Origin: Cellulophaga sp. BC115SP
GTDB lineage: Bacteria; Bacteroidota; Bacteroidia; Cytophagales; Spirosomataceae
DNA length: 43,854 nucleotides
Reading direction: 5' to 3'
NCBI RefSeq assembly: GCF_009905545.1
Contig: NZ_JAAALB010000048.1
Location: forward strand, 1-43,854
Under the pieces are notes generated by a model. That model was given only the letters and a program-made list of their open reading frames with translations. It searched no databases and had not been told where the DNA came from. Below are positions 24,495 to 32,227 of the stretch, piece after piece. Made by a program: the position numbers and the translations under genes. The stretch's first letter is position 1; each line of letters begins with the position of its first letter.

Positions 24495-25416
24495 TAGCGT
24501 GCTAAACATTGAGGATACAGGATTTGAACGCTTCTCAGTTAAGAATATTTTAGGTTTAGTTATATTCACACCCTTATTCTTTTTTTGGTATATCAAGTTC
24601 ATTGGCTTGTTGCCAGAACATATAATATTGTATGTATTGTTTGTTTCTACCTACTTTGGCAATAAGTTTAGTCGTGAAATTATCTTATCTTTTGCCATTT
24701 ATATAGTGTATTGGGCCATTTATGATTCTTTTAGGGTATTTCCGAATTATGAGTTCAACACAGTACATATTCAACAACCTTACGAATTGGATAAGGCTCT
24801 TTTTGGGGTAAAATACCAAGGACAACTACTTACACTGAGCGAATATTTTGCTAAAGTTCATGTGCCATTTTTTGATGTATTAGCAGGTATTTTTTATATC
24901 AACTGGGTTCCAATTCCTATTGCGTTATCACTGTATTTTTATCTTAAGAAAAGACCATTATTTTATTCTTTTGCTTACTGTTTTGTGTTTGTGAATTTTC
25001 TCGGTTGGATCGTCTATTATGCCTATCCTGCGGCTCCACCTTGGTATGTTGCAGAGCACGGATTTGCCTTAGATTTGCATACCCAAGGCAGTGAGGCTGG
25101 TTTGAGATACTTTGACCAAATTCTTGATGTAAACCTATTTAAAGGTATGTATGTACGAAACTCTAATGTATTTGCGGCTATGCCATCTTTACATTCAGCG
25201 TTTCCGTTAATTACACTATATTATGGATTGAAATCAAAATTAGGTTGGTTTAACATCTTTTTTGTCATATTCTGTTTAGGAATCTGGGGAGCGGCAGTGT
25301 ACACCAGTCATCATTATGTTATTGATGTACTATGTGGCATTTCGGTGGCTTCTTTGGGAATATTCCTATTTGAGAAGTTTTTAGATAAGAAAGTTCAAGT
25401 AATGTTTGCCAAATAA
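24475..25416 (+). CDS. PAP2/AUR1-like membrane enzyme, probable inositol phosphoceramide synthase
   Basis: 313 residues with about six membrane helices. Phosphatase-superfamily motifs are present: PSLHSA (237-242, catalytic H240) and SHHYVID (278-284, with H279/H280 and D284). These match the AUR1/IPC-synthase pattern, in which the enzyme transfers phosphoinositol from phosphatidylinositol to ceramide. I chose ATG 24475 because AGGAG lies 9 bases upstream; ATG 24469 is close by, and an upstream TTG at 24442 is unlikely. It is the last gene of the operon and is followed by a strong terminator. A simple lipid phosphatase is the alternative. Whether the organism makes ceramide is not visible in the window. 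Confidence 0.82.
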   Translation: MKKSNRSSVLNIEDTGFERFSVKNILGLVIFTPLFFFWYIKFIGLLPEHIILYVLFVSTYFGNKFSREIILSFAIYIVYWAIYDSFRVFPNYEFNTVHIQQPYELDKALFGVKYQGQLLTLSEYFAKVHVPFFDVLAGIFYINWVPIPIALSLYFYLKKRPLFYSFAYCFVFVNFLGWIVYYAYPAAPPWYVAEHGFALDLHTQGSEAGLRYFDQILDVNLFKGMYVRNSNVFAAMPSLHSAFPLITLYYGLKSKLGWFNIFFVIFCLGIWGAAVYTSHHYVIDVLCGISVASLGIFLFEKFLDKKVQVMFAK

Positions 25417-25441
25417 CCATAATATGATTTGACAAGCCCAC

Positions 25442-25473
25442 AAAAAAAGCCTGAGAAACCTCAGGCTTTTTTT
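25442..25473. terminator. Terminator of the inositol-lipid operon
   Basis: Stem AAAAAAAGCCTGAG / CTCAGGCTTTTTTT with loop AAAC. It has an A-run on the left and a T-run on the right, so it also serves the convergent GntR gene. Confidence 0.93.
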
Positions 25474-25490
25474 ATTTCCCCAATCGTTAT

Positions 25491-26531
25491 TTATAATGAA
25501 TTTCGCAGATTTACTTCGAATAAATTGGCTACATGATCTTTTGATTTTTCAAGTACCAATCTAGCGGCAGTTTTTCCCATTTCTCTAAAATTTGTCGAAA
25601 TCGTAGTGATACCATCAAGTATAATCTCTTTTAGAGGCGTTTCGTTATATGAAATGATACCTACTTGTTTTCCTATCACAAGGTTATCATTCATAATTTT
25701 TTTGATAAGTATAACTAAATCATCCTCCATCAAATTTATATAGACTGACCCCTCCGTAACGCTTTCAGTTTTGATATTATCAATAATAGTTGCCTCAAAA
25801 GCAAAATCTTGACAGAAGTTTAAAAACCCTTTTTGGATTTCTTGAGGATAGCAACTTTGCTTCGGAAAAATTAATTTCAGGCTTGTATAGTTTCTTAATT
25901 TTTCGAGCATTTGGCAAAGCGCCATATAAATATCTTTCTCAAAATTTTCATATACTGCCCCAAATTCGCCGTTGACTCCTGCGACCATTTTGTCCAATAT
26001 AATCAACTTTTCTTTTGGTATCATATTGACTACTTCCTGCACTTTATCGTTGTAGTCTAATAGATACGGGATAATGACAAAGTGAGAGTAATCTTCGTCT
26101 TTTTTGGCTGTAATGAGTTTTTTGAAAAGAGCAAAGTCGTTGTTATATACATAAAAATCAATTGCTACTTGTTGACCCAACTCTTTCACAAACGCATCAA
26201 AAATGATTTTTTTATGTGCTGAAAGTTTATTGAAAAGCAATAAAACCTTCATTGGCTTTTCAAAATCCACGTTTTTGATGTAGTAACCCTTACTAGGAAC
26301 AGATTCAAGAATACCCATACTTTTGAGTTGTCGATATGACTTCTCGACAGTATCACGAGAAACATCCAACTCGAAACTCACTTCATTGATGGAAGGCAAG
26401 CGATCATTGACCGTAATTTGCCCCGCCTCAATGCCCTTGAGTGTCGAATGTACAATCTGTAGATATTTCGGTGTTGCCGAAATATCGTCGACTCTAATTA
26501 CATCCCAGATTCTATGTTTTTTCGCAATCAT
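25491..26531 (-). CDS. GntR-type regulator with sugar-binding-like effector domain
   Basis: 346 residues: a GntR winged helix at about 15-80 (QITVNDRLPSINEVSFELDVSRDTVEKSYRQL; GILESVPSKGYYI), followed by a LacI/periplasmic-binding-protein-like effector domain (VLLLFNKLSAHKKIIFDAF; ending GITTISTNFREMGKTAARLVL). This architecture resembles AraR-type sugar regulators. I chose ATG 26531 (MIAKKHRIWDVI), since the further 14 residues from 26573 add nothing recognisable. It is divergent from two GH105 genes, so it probably controls the rhamnogalacturonan locus in response to an oligosaccharide or sugar. The ligand is inferred from neighbours only. Confidence 0.85.
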   Translation of the reverse strand: MIAKKHRIWDVIRVDDISATPKYLQIVHSTLKGIEAGQITVNDRLPSINEVSFELDVSRDTVEKSYRQLKSMGILESVPSKGYYIKNVDFEKPMKVLLLFNKLSAHKKIIFDAFVKELGQQVAIDFYVYNNDFALFKKLITAKKDEDYSHFVIIPYLLDYNDKVQEVVNMIPKEKLIILDKMVAGVNGEFGAVYENFEKDIYMALCQMLEKLRNYTSLKLIFPKQSCYPQEIQKGFLNFCQDFAFEATIIDNIKTESVTEGSVYINLMEDDLVILIKKIMNDNLVIGKQVGIISYNETPLKEIILDGITTISTNFREMGKTAARLVLEKSKDHVANLFEVNLRNSL

Positions 26532-27032
26532 TATATTATGGATAAATAAGGTTGAAAAGGTTTTTCTAGGCATTCTAGAAAAAAACTTAACATTAAAACT
26601 TATACTTTTTTTAGACAGGCTAAAACCTATCTCATCAACTTATATTTTAATTCTAAACAAAGGTTAAGATTTGAATAATTCATATTCAATTTTTCAAGAA
26701 TATTAATTTATGCAAACGATGTCGGGAACGTTGCCATGTCGCCAAAATCCAACCTTTGTCCTATTTTTTTTGTGCAAAATCCAGTTTTAGTAGTGTCAAA
26801 GTAGACTAATTTCATTGTACGATTTTTGTATTTTTTTAATATATCTTACCATATTTTATTCTCAATTCAAACCAGTTTTTGATTTCAACAAGGATGCTAC
26901 AGGACGGCTAACCCATAAATGACATTTATCTTTGAGGAAGTTGTACAAATCGAAGACAATTTTGCAAGTAGATTTTCTTCTATTTTTACTTCTGAGAGTA
27001 AAACAGATTATCCAAAAATCCCAAAGCCGATT
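26532..27032. other. Divergent promoter region of the pectin locus
   Basis: 501 bp between the GntR-type regulator and the first GH105 gene. The far half is AT-rich. The middle holds the GG-N-AACGTT-N-CC palindrome. An in-frame extension from ATG 26919 runs into the GH105 gene but gives a non-signal N-terminus, so I leave it as leader. No other gene is seen. Confidence 0.6.
26724..26735. promoter_or_regulatory. Candidate operator GGGAACGTTGCC
   Basis: Palindrome GG-N-AACGTT-N-CC, flanked by direct repeats ATGTCG, about 195 bp upstream of the regulator and 300 bp upstream of the GH105 gene. The AACGTT core resembles LacI/CRP-type sugar operators. The assignment to this GntR protein is a guess. 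Confidence 0.4.
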
Positions 27033-28409
27033 ATGAAAAAGTACTCATTTGATAAAGTCGCATTGTTAGGTTTTTTACTGCTTTCAGGTGCAGAAGGTTT
27101 TGCCCAAAAAAACGTTACAAAATCTAATGACTCCAATACGCCTTTGCACTTGATTCAGCCTGACTATCCTGTTCCTTATGGAATTGTGAAAGCAGAGGAA
27201 GTTGAAAAAACCTTGCAAAGAGTTCATGCGTATTTAGAAAAGGTGACTCCTACAAATTTTATCAATACCAAGACAAATGAGGTAGTGAGTGATTTGTCAA
27301 AAATTGATGAAAATACGGCTTTACAAAAAGGTGATTTTCGTTTGGTGAGTTACGAATGGGGTGTGACTTATCAGGCTATGATGCTGGCTTCGCAATACAC
27401 AGGTGATGCACGCTATAAAGAATACACAGAAAAGCGCTTGAAATTTATCAACGATGCTGTTCCATTCTTTAAAAAGTCATCAGGTGCGAGCGAGGATTGG
27501 GGTACAAAAGGACCATTGAAGGGATTGTTAAACCCACATGCATTGGATGACTGTGGAGCTATGTGTGCTGCTATGATTAAATCTTCCGTAGCTGGCACGC
27601 AAAATAACTATCGTCCTTTAATCGATAGCCATATCAATTACATTATGAATAAGGAGTTTCGTTTGAGTGATGGAACTTTGGCTCGTAATCGCCCGCAAGC
27701 AAGTACTTTATGGTTGGATGATATGTTTATGGGTATCCCTGCGATTGCTCAAATGGGCAAATTGACAGGCGATAAAAAATACTATGACGAAGCCATTAAA
27801 CAGGTTCGTCAGTTTTCGAAAAGAATGTTTAATCCTGAAAAGGGTGTTTATATGCATGGCTGGGTTGAAGGTATGTCAGAACATCCTCAGTTCCACTGGG
27901 CACGTGCCAACGGTTGGGCTATTTTAACGAAAATTGAAGTTTTGGAAGCTTTACCAGAAAACTATCCAGGTCGTGAAGAGGTCTTGAATTTGTTGAAAGC
28001 ACACGTAAAAGGCTTGATGAAATACCAATCAGGTTCAGGCTTTTGGCATCAATTATTAGATAGAAATGATTCGTACTTGGAAACCTCCGCTACTGCGATT
28101 TATGCGTATTGTTTTGCCAAGGCGATTAATAAAGGTTGGATTGACAAATTGGCATATACTCCTGCTACCATGTTGGCTTGGAATGCTGTGAGTACCAAAG
28201 TAAACGAGCAAGGGCAAGTAGAAGGTACTTGCGTAGGTACAGGGATGGGATTTGATCCAGCATTTTATTACCACCGTCCAATCAGCCCATTTGCGGCACA
28301 TGGTTACGGTCCAGTGATTTACGCAGGAGCAGAAATGTTGAACTTGCTAAAATCAAATCAGTTTGAAATAAACGATAGCTCTGTACAGTTGTTGATTAAA
28401 AAGAAATAA
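27033..28409 (+). CDS. GH105 unsaturated rhamnogalacturonyl hydrolase, secreted
   Basis: 458 residues from ATG 27033, whose product begins with a clear signal peptide (MKKYSFDKVALLGFLLLSGAEGFAQ). An upstream in-frame ATG at 26919 would bury the signal, so I reject it. The body is an (alpha/alpha)6 barrel with GH105 hallmarks: PHALDDCGAMCAAMI, STLWLDDMFMGIPAIAQM (candidate catalytic Asp in WLDD), HWARANGWAI and a C-terminal SPFAAHGYGPVIYAGAEML. GH105 enzymes remove the unsaturated uronic acid left by rhamnogalacturonan lyases. A second GH105 gene follows 238 bp downstream, which implies different substrate chain ends or linkages. Confidence 0.88.
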   Translation: MKKYSFDKVALLGFLLLSGAEGFAQKNVTKSNDSNTPLHLIQPDYPVPYGIVKAEEVEKTLQRVHAYLEKVTPTNFINTKTNEVVSDLSKIDENTALQKGDFRLVSYEWGVTYQAMMLASQYTGDARYKEYTEKRLKFINDAVPFFKKSSGASEDWGTKGPLKGLLNPHALDDCGAMCAAMIKSSVAGTQNNYRPLIDSHINYIMNKEFRLSDGTLARNRPQASTLWLDDMFMGIPAIAQMGKLTGDKKYYDEAIKQVRQFSKRMFNPEKGVYMHGWVEGMSEHPQFHWARANGWAILTKIEVLEALPENYPGREEVLNLLKAHVKGLMKYQSGSGFWHQLLDRNDSYLETSATAIYAYCFAKAINKGWIDKLAYTPATMLAWNAVSTKVNEQGQVEGTCVGTGMGFDPAFYYHRPISPFAAHGYGPVIYAGAEMLNLLKSNQFEINDSSVQLLIKKK

Positions 28410-28430
28410 ACTGTTTCCGATTAGAACCGT

Positions 28431-28572
28431 AAGAAGGATTCAAAAAATGTCTATTTCGGATATCGGATGTGAGATTTCGGAAGTGTAATCATCTATATTT
28501 TAAAAAAAATAAATGTATTTTACTTTATTTCCGAAATCAGAAATCCCAAATCCGTAATTATTGGAAATCCTC
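28431..28572 (-). repeat. Interspersed repeat, copy B
   Basis: On the minus strand it reads GATTTGGGATTTCTGA, then AATAAAGTAAAA, an AT-rich centre, GATTACACTTCCGAAATC, ACATCCGATATC and GAATCCTTCTTAC. It aligns with copy C along its whole length. It fills the gap between the two GH105 genes. Confidence 0.8.
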
Positions 28573-28647
28573 CATACAGTTCTAACTAGTAATCACAAAG
28601 TCTAATTTCTAGTAAACAGGACTCCATTATCATTAAATACTGAACGA

Positions 28648-29772
28648 ATGAAAAAAGTACCCTTATTGCTATGCATATTGTTAGGCGGTATGTCGGCAGT
28701 AGCTCAAAAATTACCGAGCAAAACCGAAGTGATAGCCTCAATGCGTAAAGCAAATGACTATTTTATGCAAAAATGGCCAGATACTGGCAAACCTATTGTA
28801 ACCAACAAAACTCGCCCAAGTAATATCTGGACTCGTGCGGTGTATTATGAAGGATTGATGGATTTGTATAAAGTAGACCCTCAACAGCGCTATATCGATT
28901 ATGCCGTAGCTTGGGGTGAGAGTCATAAATGGGGATTACGTTCGGGCTTATTGACACACAATGCCGATGACCAATGTTGCGGACAGACCTATATTGATTT
29001 GTACATGATGGACAAAAAGCCAGAGCGTATCCGCGATATTAAAGCCAATATGGATAGCTTGGTAAAAAATCCTAATTGTACTTATTGGACATGGATTGAT
29101 GCGCTACAGATGGGTATGCCAGTATTTGCTAAATTGGGCGTTTTGTACAAAGACAATGCTTATTTTGAGAAAATGTACCAAATGTACAACCACTCAAAAA
29201 CGATAGAAGGAGGAAAAGGCTTATTTAATCCAGAAGATGGACTTTGGTGGAGAGATAAAGACTTTGTGCCACCCTATAAAGAGCCAAACGGACAGGATTG
29301 TTATTGGTCTCGTGGAAATGGTTGGATTGTGGCTGCTTTGGTAAGAGTGTTAGAAATTATGCCGAAAAATGCACCGCATCGTGACGAATATTTGCAAATG
29401 TACAAAACTATGATGAAGGCATTGTTGCCACTTCAGAGAGAAGATGGATTCTGGAATGTGAGTTTACATGACCCAACCAATTATGGTGGAAAAGAAGCCA
29501 CAGGAACATCATTGTTTGCCTACGGTATGGCTTGGGGAATCAACCATGGTTATTTGAATACCAAACAATACAAGCCAGCTTTAGTAAAAGCTTGGAATGC
29601 ATTAGCAACAGAGAGTGTACAACCAACAGGATTTTTGGGTTGGGTACAAGGCACAGGGAAAGAACCAAAAGATGGTCAACCATTGGCTATTGATAAAATT
29701 CCAGATTTCGAAGACTATGGTTTAGGATGTTTCCTATTAGCTGGTAGTGAAATCGTGAGAATGAAAAAATAA
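28648..29772 (+). CDS. GH88/GH105 unsaturated glucuronyl/rhamnogalacturonyl hydrolase
   Basis: 374 residues with signal peptide MKKVPLLLCILLGGMSAVAQ. It is an (alpha/alpha)6 enzyme with NADDQCCGQTYIDLYMMD, YWTWIDALQMGMPVFAKLG (candidate catalytic Asp in WIDAL) and CYWSRGNGWIVAALVRVLE, all typical of GH105/YteR-like enzymes. It is shorter than its upstream relative and clearly not a recent duplicate. It is followed by a terminator and then an SGNH acetylesterase. Together with the GntR-type regulator, these genes suggest breakdown of rhamnogalacturonan I. No SusC/SusD pair or polysaccharide lyase lies in the window, so this is a satellite locus. Confidence 0.87.
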   Translation: MKKVPLLLCILLGGMSAVAQKLPSKTEVIASMRKANDYFMQKWPDTGKPIVTNKTRPSNIWTRAVYYEGLMDLYKVDPQQRYIDYAVAWGESHKWGLRSGLLTHNADDQCCGQTYIDLYMMDKKPERIRDIKANMDSLVKNPNCTYWTWIDALQMGMPVFAKLGVLYKDNAYFEKMYQMYNHSKTIEGGKGLFNPEDGLWWRDKDFVPPYKEPNGQDCYWSRGNGWIVAALVRVLEIMPKNAPHRDEYLQMYKTMMKALLPLQREDGFWNVSLHDPTNYGGKEATGTSLFAYGMAWGINHGYLNTKQYKPALVKAWNALATESVQPTGFLGWVQGTGKEPKDGQPLAIDKIPDFEDYGLGCFLLAGSEIVRMKK

Positions 29773-29887
29773 AATAATGAGTATATAAGTGGACAAGATA
29801 ACTCTTCGTTATTGAAACACTTGTTACTTCGAAGATTACAACACAAGTAATTTGTAAGTAAACAGTTGATTAGGGGAGATTTAGGTT

Positions 29888-29923
29888 AAGTTCCTTATGG
29901 TAGCATGAGGAACTTCCTTTTTT
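29888..29923 (+). terminator. Terminator after the second GH105 gene
   Basis: Stem AAGTTCCTTATG / CATGAGGAACTT with tetraloop GTAG and one T-G wobble, followed by CC and a run of six T. It separates the GH105 gene from the esterase gene, which would then need its own promoter. Confidence 0.8.
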
Positions 29924-29994
29924 ATAGAGGGGCTAGTTTCTTCAGAAATCAACTTTATCTCGAAATCTATTCTGTCATTCAAAATTTTACTTAG

Positions 29995-30765
29995 ATGAAA
30001 AACAAGTTTTTGGTACTTTGTGCATTTGTGTTAGCATGTTCATTTACGATGCTAAAAACAAAACCTACGATTTATATCATTGGAGATTCGACCGTTAGAA
30101 ATGGCTCAGGAGCTGGTTCTGATGGTTTGTGGGGTTGGGGAAGTTTTATGGGTAAACAATTTGATACCGTAAAAATACATGTAGAAAATCACGCCATAGG
30201 CGGTCGTAGTAGTCGTACATTTTTGACTGAAGGACGTTGGGATAAAATTATGGCAAAATTGAAAAAAGGCGACTATGTTATTATGCAATTTGGACACAAC
30301 GACGGTGGTGCTATCAATGATACAAGTCGTGCAAGAGGGTCAATCAAAGGCATTGGCAACGAGGTAGAGGAGATAGATAACCTTTTGACCAAAAAACATG
30401 AAATCGTACATTCGTATGGCTGGTATATGCGCAAGTATGTACAAGAAACACAAGCCAAAGGTGCAACCCCAATTGTATGTTCTTTAGTACCAAGAAATGT
30501 TTGGAAAAATGGAAAAGTTGAAAGAGCAGGTCAGTCTTATGGACTTTGGGCAAAACAAATTGCAGAAGAAAACAAAGCCTATTTCATCGATTTAAACGAG
30601 GTAGTAGCCACAAAATACGAAGAATTAGGAAAAGAAAACGTGGAGAAGTTTTTTCCAAAAGATCATACCCATCCTAATTACGAAGGCTCGAAATTAACCG
30701 CTCAAATTGTGAGCGAACAGATACAACAACTGAAGAAATGTAAGTTGAAAAAACTTTTGAAATAG
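29995..30765 (+). CDS. SGNH rhamnogalacturonan acetylesterase, CE12-like
   Basis: 256 residues with a hydrophobic N-terminus (FLVLCAFVLACSFTM) whose Cys may make it a lipoprotein. Esterase blocks are present: block I IIGDSTVRN with the nucleophile Ser, block II AIGGRSSRTF, block III MQFGHNDGG, and the Asp/His pair in KDHTHPNYEGS. This block set matches CE12 rhamnogalacturonan acetylesterases, which remove acetyl groups from galacturonic acid in the pectin backbone. That fits the two GH105 genes upstream. Length is normal for the family. Confidence 0.9.
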   Translation: MKNKFLVLCAFVLACSFTMLKTKPTIYIIGDSTVRNGSGAGSDGLWGWGSFMGKQFDTVKIHVENHAIGGRSSRTFLTEGRWDKIMAKLKKGDYVIMQFGHNDGGAINDTSRARGSIKGIGNEVEEIDNLLTKKHEIVHSYGWYMRKYVQETQAKGATPIVCSLVPRNVWKNGKVERAGQSYGLWAKQIAEENKAYFIDLNEVVATKYEELGKENVEKFFPKDHTHPNYEGSKLTAQIVSEQIQQLKKCKLKKLLK

Positions 30766-30781
30766 ACAATTTATTATTCGG

Positions 30782-30825
30782 TCAAGGGCTTCCTCAGGGC
30801 ATATCGCTAGAAGGAGGCCCATTGA
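30782..30825. terminator. Hairpin between convergent esterase and HxlR genes
   Basis: Arms TCAAGGGCTTCCT and AGGAGGCCCATTGA pair with one wobble and one bulged A. It lies between two convergent stops and is flanked by TTTTAT on the plus side. Confidence 0.7.
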
Positions 30826-30827
30826 TT

Positions 30828-31193
30828 TTATACTAATTCCTGTTCCAAAATTCTTTTTCGATGTTCAAATCCCCATTCGGCGATTACATTAGTGATTACT
30901 TTCAATGAACGTCCGTACTCAGTCAACTCATATTCTACACTGATAGGCTGCGTATTTATTACGGTTCTAGTAATAAGAAGATTTTCTTCCAAATCCTTCA
31001 ATTCTCGACTTAATACCTTTCCTGAAATACCGTTTACTTCTCTCAACAAATCCGAATATCGCATCTTGCCATAACACAAGCAGGCAATAATGGAGATTTT
31101 CCATTTTCCTCCAATAATATCCATTACATCATGAATGGCTTGAATCGATTTACCACACGCCGTGGATTTGTGTATTGGGCTAATTTCCGTCAT
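30828..31193 (-). CDS. HxlR family redox-type transcriptional regulator
   Basis: A 121-residue winged-helix protein with the HxlR core: VMDIIGGKWKISIIACLCYGKMRYSDLLREVNGISGKVLSRELKDLEENLLITR. A Cys at position 13, just before the DNA-binding domain, is in the place used for thiol sensing in YodB/HypR-type members. It is divergent from a nitroreductase gene with a strong inverted repeat between them. In Bacillus, HypR and YodB control nitroreductase genes in the same way, so quinone or electrophile sensing is a reasonable inference. Confidence 0.9.
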   Translation of the reverse strand: MTEISPIHKSTACGKSIQAIHDVMDIIGGKWKISIIACLCYGKMRYSDLLREVNGISGKVLSRELKDLEENLLITRTVINTQPISVEYELTEYGRSLKVITNVIAEWGFEHRKRILEQELV

Positions 31194-31229
31194 TTGTCAT
31201 CTGGTTACCTAAATGTCACTATTACTATA

Positions 31230-31252
31230 TGACACAAAGTTACTTTTTGTCA
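31230..31252. promoter_or_regulatory. Probable HxlR operator
   Basis: Inverted repeat TGACACAAAGT - T - ACTTTTTGTCA with 10 of 11 arm positions paired, centred between the divergent HxlR and nitroreductase genes. A further TGTCA half-site lies at 31214. Confidence 0.7.
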
Positions 31253-31263
31253 CCAAGTATTGC

Positions 31264-31271
31264 TAGTTTTG
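31264..31271 (+). promoter_or_regulatory. -7 box of the nitroreductase promoter
   Basis: TAGTTTTG matches the Bacteroidota TAnnTTTG box. It lies 12 bp downstream of the HxlR operator and 30 bp before the start codon. The -33 position falls inside the operator, so bound regulator would cover it. Confidence 0.5.
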
Positions 31272-31300
31272 TGATATAAAATTAGAAAATAATATTCGTT

Positions 31301-31933
31301 ATGACATTATTAGAATCTTTGGAATGGCGTTATGCTGCCAAAAAAATGAACGGTGAGGTTGTTCCTCAAGATAAATTGGATTATATCTTAGAAGCAGCAA
31401 GATTGGCTCCTTCTTCGTCAGGTTTACAACCATATAAAGTGTTTGTGATTTCAAACAAAGAAATCCTTGAGCAAATCAGACCAGTGGCTTGGAATCAAAG
31501 CGTTATTACAGAATGTTCTCATTTGTTGGTTTTTGCAGCTTGGGATGGTTATTCTTTGGAAAAAATCACAGCGGTATTCAATGAAATGATGGAAGTTCGT
31601 GGGTTGCCATTGAACACAATGGATGCTTACAAATCTACACTTTGGGGAATGTACGAACCTCTTGGTCAGGAATGGCATGCAACTCACGCAGCAAAACAAG
31701 CTTATATCTCATTTGGTTTGGCGATTGCTGCTGCTGCTGAAGTTGGTGTAGACGCTACTCCAATCGAAGGATTTACTCCTCCAGAAGTTGACAAAATCTT
31801 AGGTTTGGCAGAGCAAGGCTTGAAAAGTGTTGTATTGCTTCCTTTAGGTTACCGTGATGCTGCTAATGACTGGAATGTGAATTTGAAAAAATATCGCAAA
31901 GCGAAAGAAGAATTGATCGTTGAGATTAAATAA
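31301..31933 (+). CDS. NAD(P)H-dependent nitroreductase family oxidoreductase
   Basis: A 210-residue FMN enzyme of the NfsB-like nitroreductase family, which reduces nitro compounds, quinones or similar electrophiles by two electrons. Features: WRYAAKKMNG at the FMN-phosphate site, ARLAPSSSGLQPYKVFVI, KQAYISFGLAIAAAAEVGVDATPIEGF and the C-terminal VVLLPLGYRDAANDW. Length is standard and no signal peptide is present. It is controlled by the divergent HxlR gene. A repeat-rich region follows the stop. Confidence 0.92.
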   Translation: MTLLESLEWRYAAKKMNGEVVPQDKLDYILEAARLAPSSSGLQPYKVFVISNKEILEQIRPVAWNQSVITECSHLLVFAAWDGYSLEKITAVFNEMMEVRGLPLNTMDAYKSTLWGMYEPLGQEWHATHAAKQAYISFGLAIAAAAEVGVDATPIEGFTPPEVDKILGLAEQGLKSVVLLPLGYRDAANDWNVNLKKYRKAKEELIVEIK

Positions 31934-32216
31934 TTGAGTGAATGAGTGGGTGGTGATTGAGTGATTATTTTAAAATTTGTATGCTAGCAGTAGAGACGGA
32001 ATGATTGCGTCTTAATCCTAGTCATATCTAGCATAGTAGTATCAAAAAAGCGGTTGGAAAATATTTTCCAACCGCTTTTTTGATGAAAATTTGGAGAATA
32101 ATCCCAACCCTAAAATTCGGGATGACTCATGTTTATGCTATAGCTCGTAATTATGCATCGCTAGATATAAAGTATTACGTCTCTACATTTAAAAAAATCA
32201 CTCATTCACTCAATCT
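31932..32216. repeat. Nested inverted repeats between convergent genes
   Basis: ATTGAGTGAATGAGTG (31933-31948) recurs exactly in inverted form at 32199-32214. Inside it GTAGAGACG (31990-31998) pairs with CGTCTCTAC (32178-32186), and at the core lies the 44-nt terminator palindrome. No gene is seen in the 294-bp gap. Confidence 0.75.
32041..32084. terminator. Bidirectional terminator, 44-nt perfect palindrome
   Basis: Half ATCAAAAAAGCGGTTGG and its exact complement, with centre AAAATATTTT. It ends in T-runs on both strands and serves the convergent nitroreductase and S10 peptidase genes. Confidence 0.93.
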
Positions 32217-32227
32217 TAATCCACTCA

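Noticed and set aside
26919-27032. N-terminal extension of the first GH105 protein from ATG 26919
   Set aside because: It would put 38 unrelated residues ahead of a perfect signal peptide; ATG 27033 is the better start.
31932-32216. CRISPR-like array because of repeated GAGTGA units
   Set aside because: The units are inverted and irregular, without equal spacers, and no cas gene is present.
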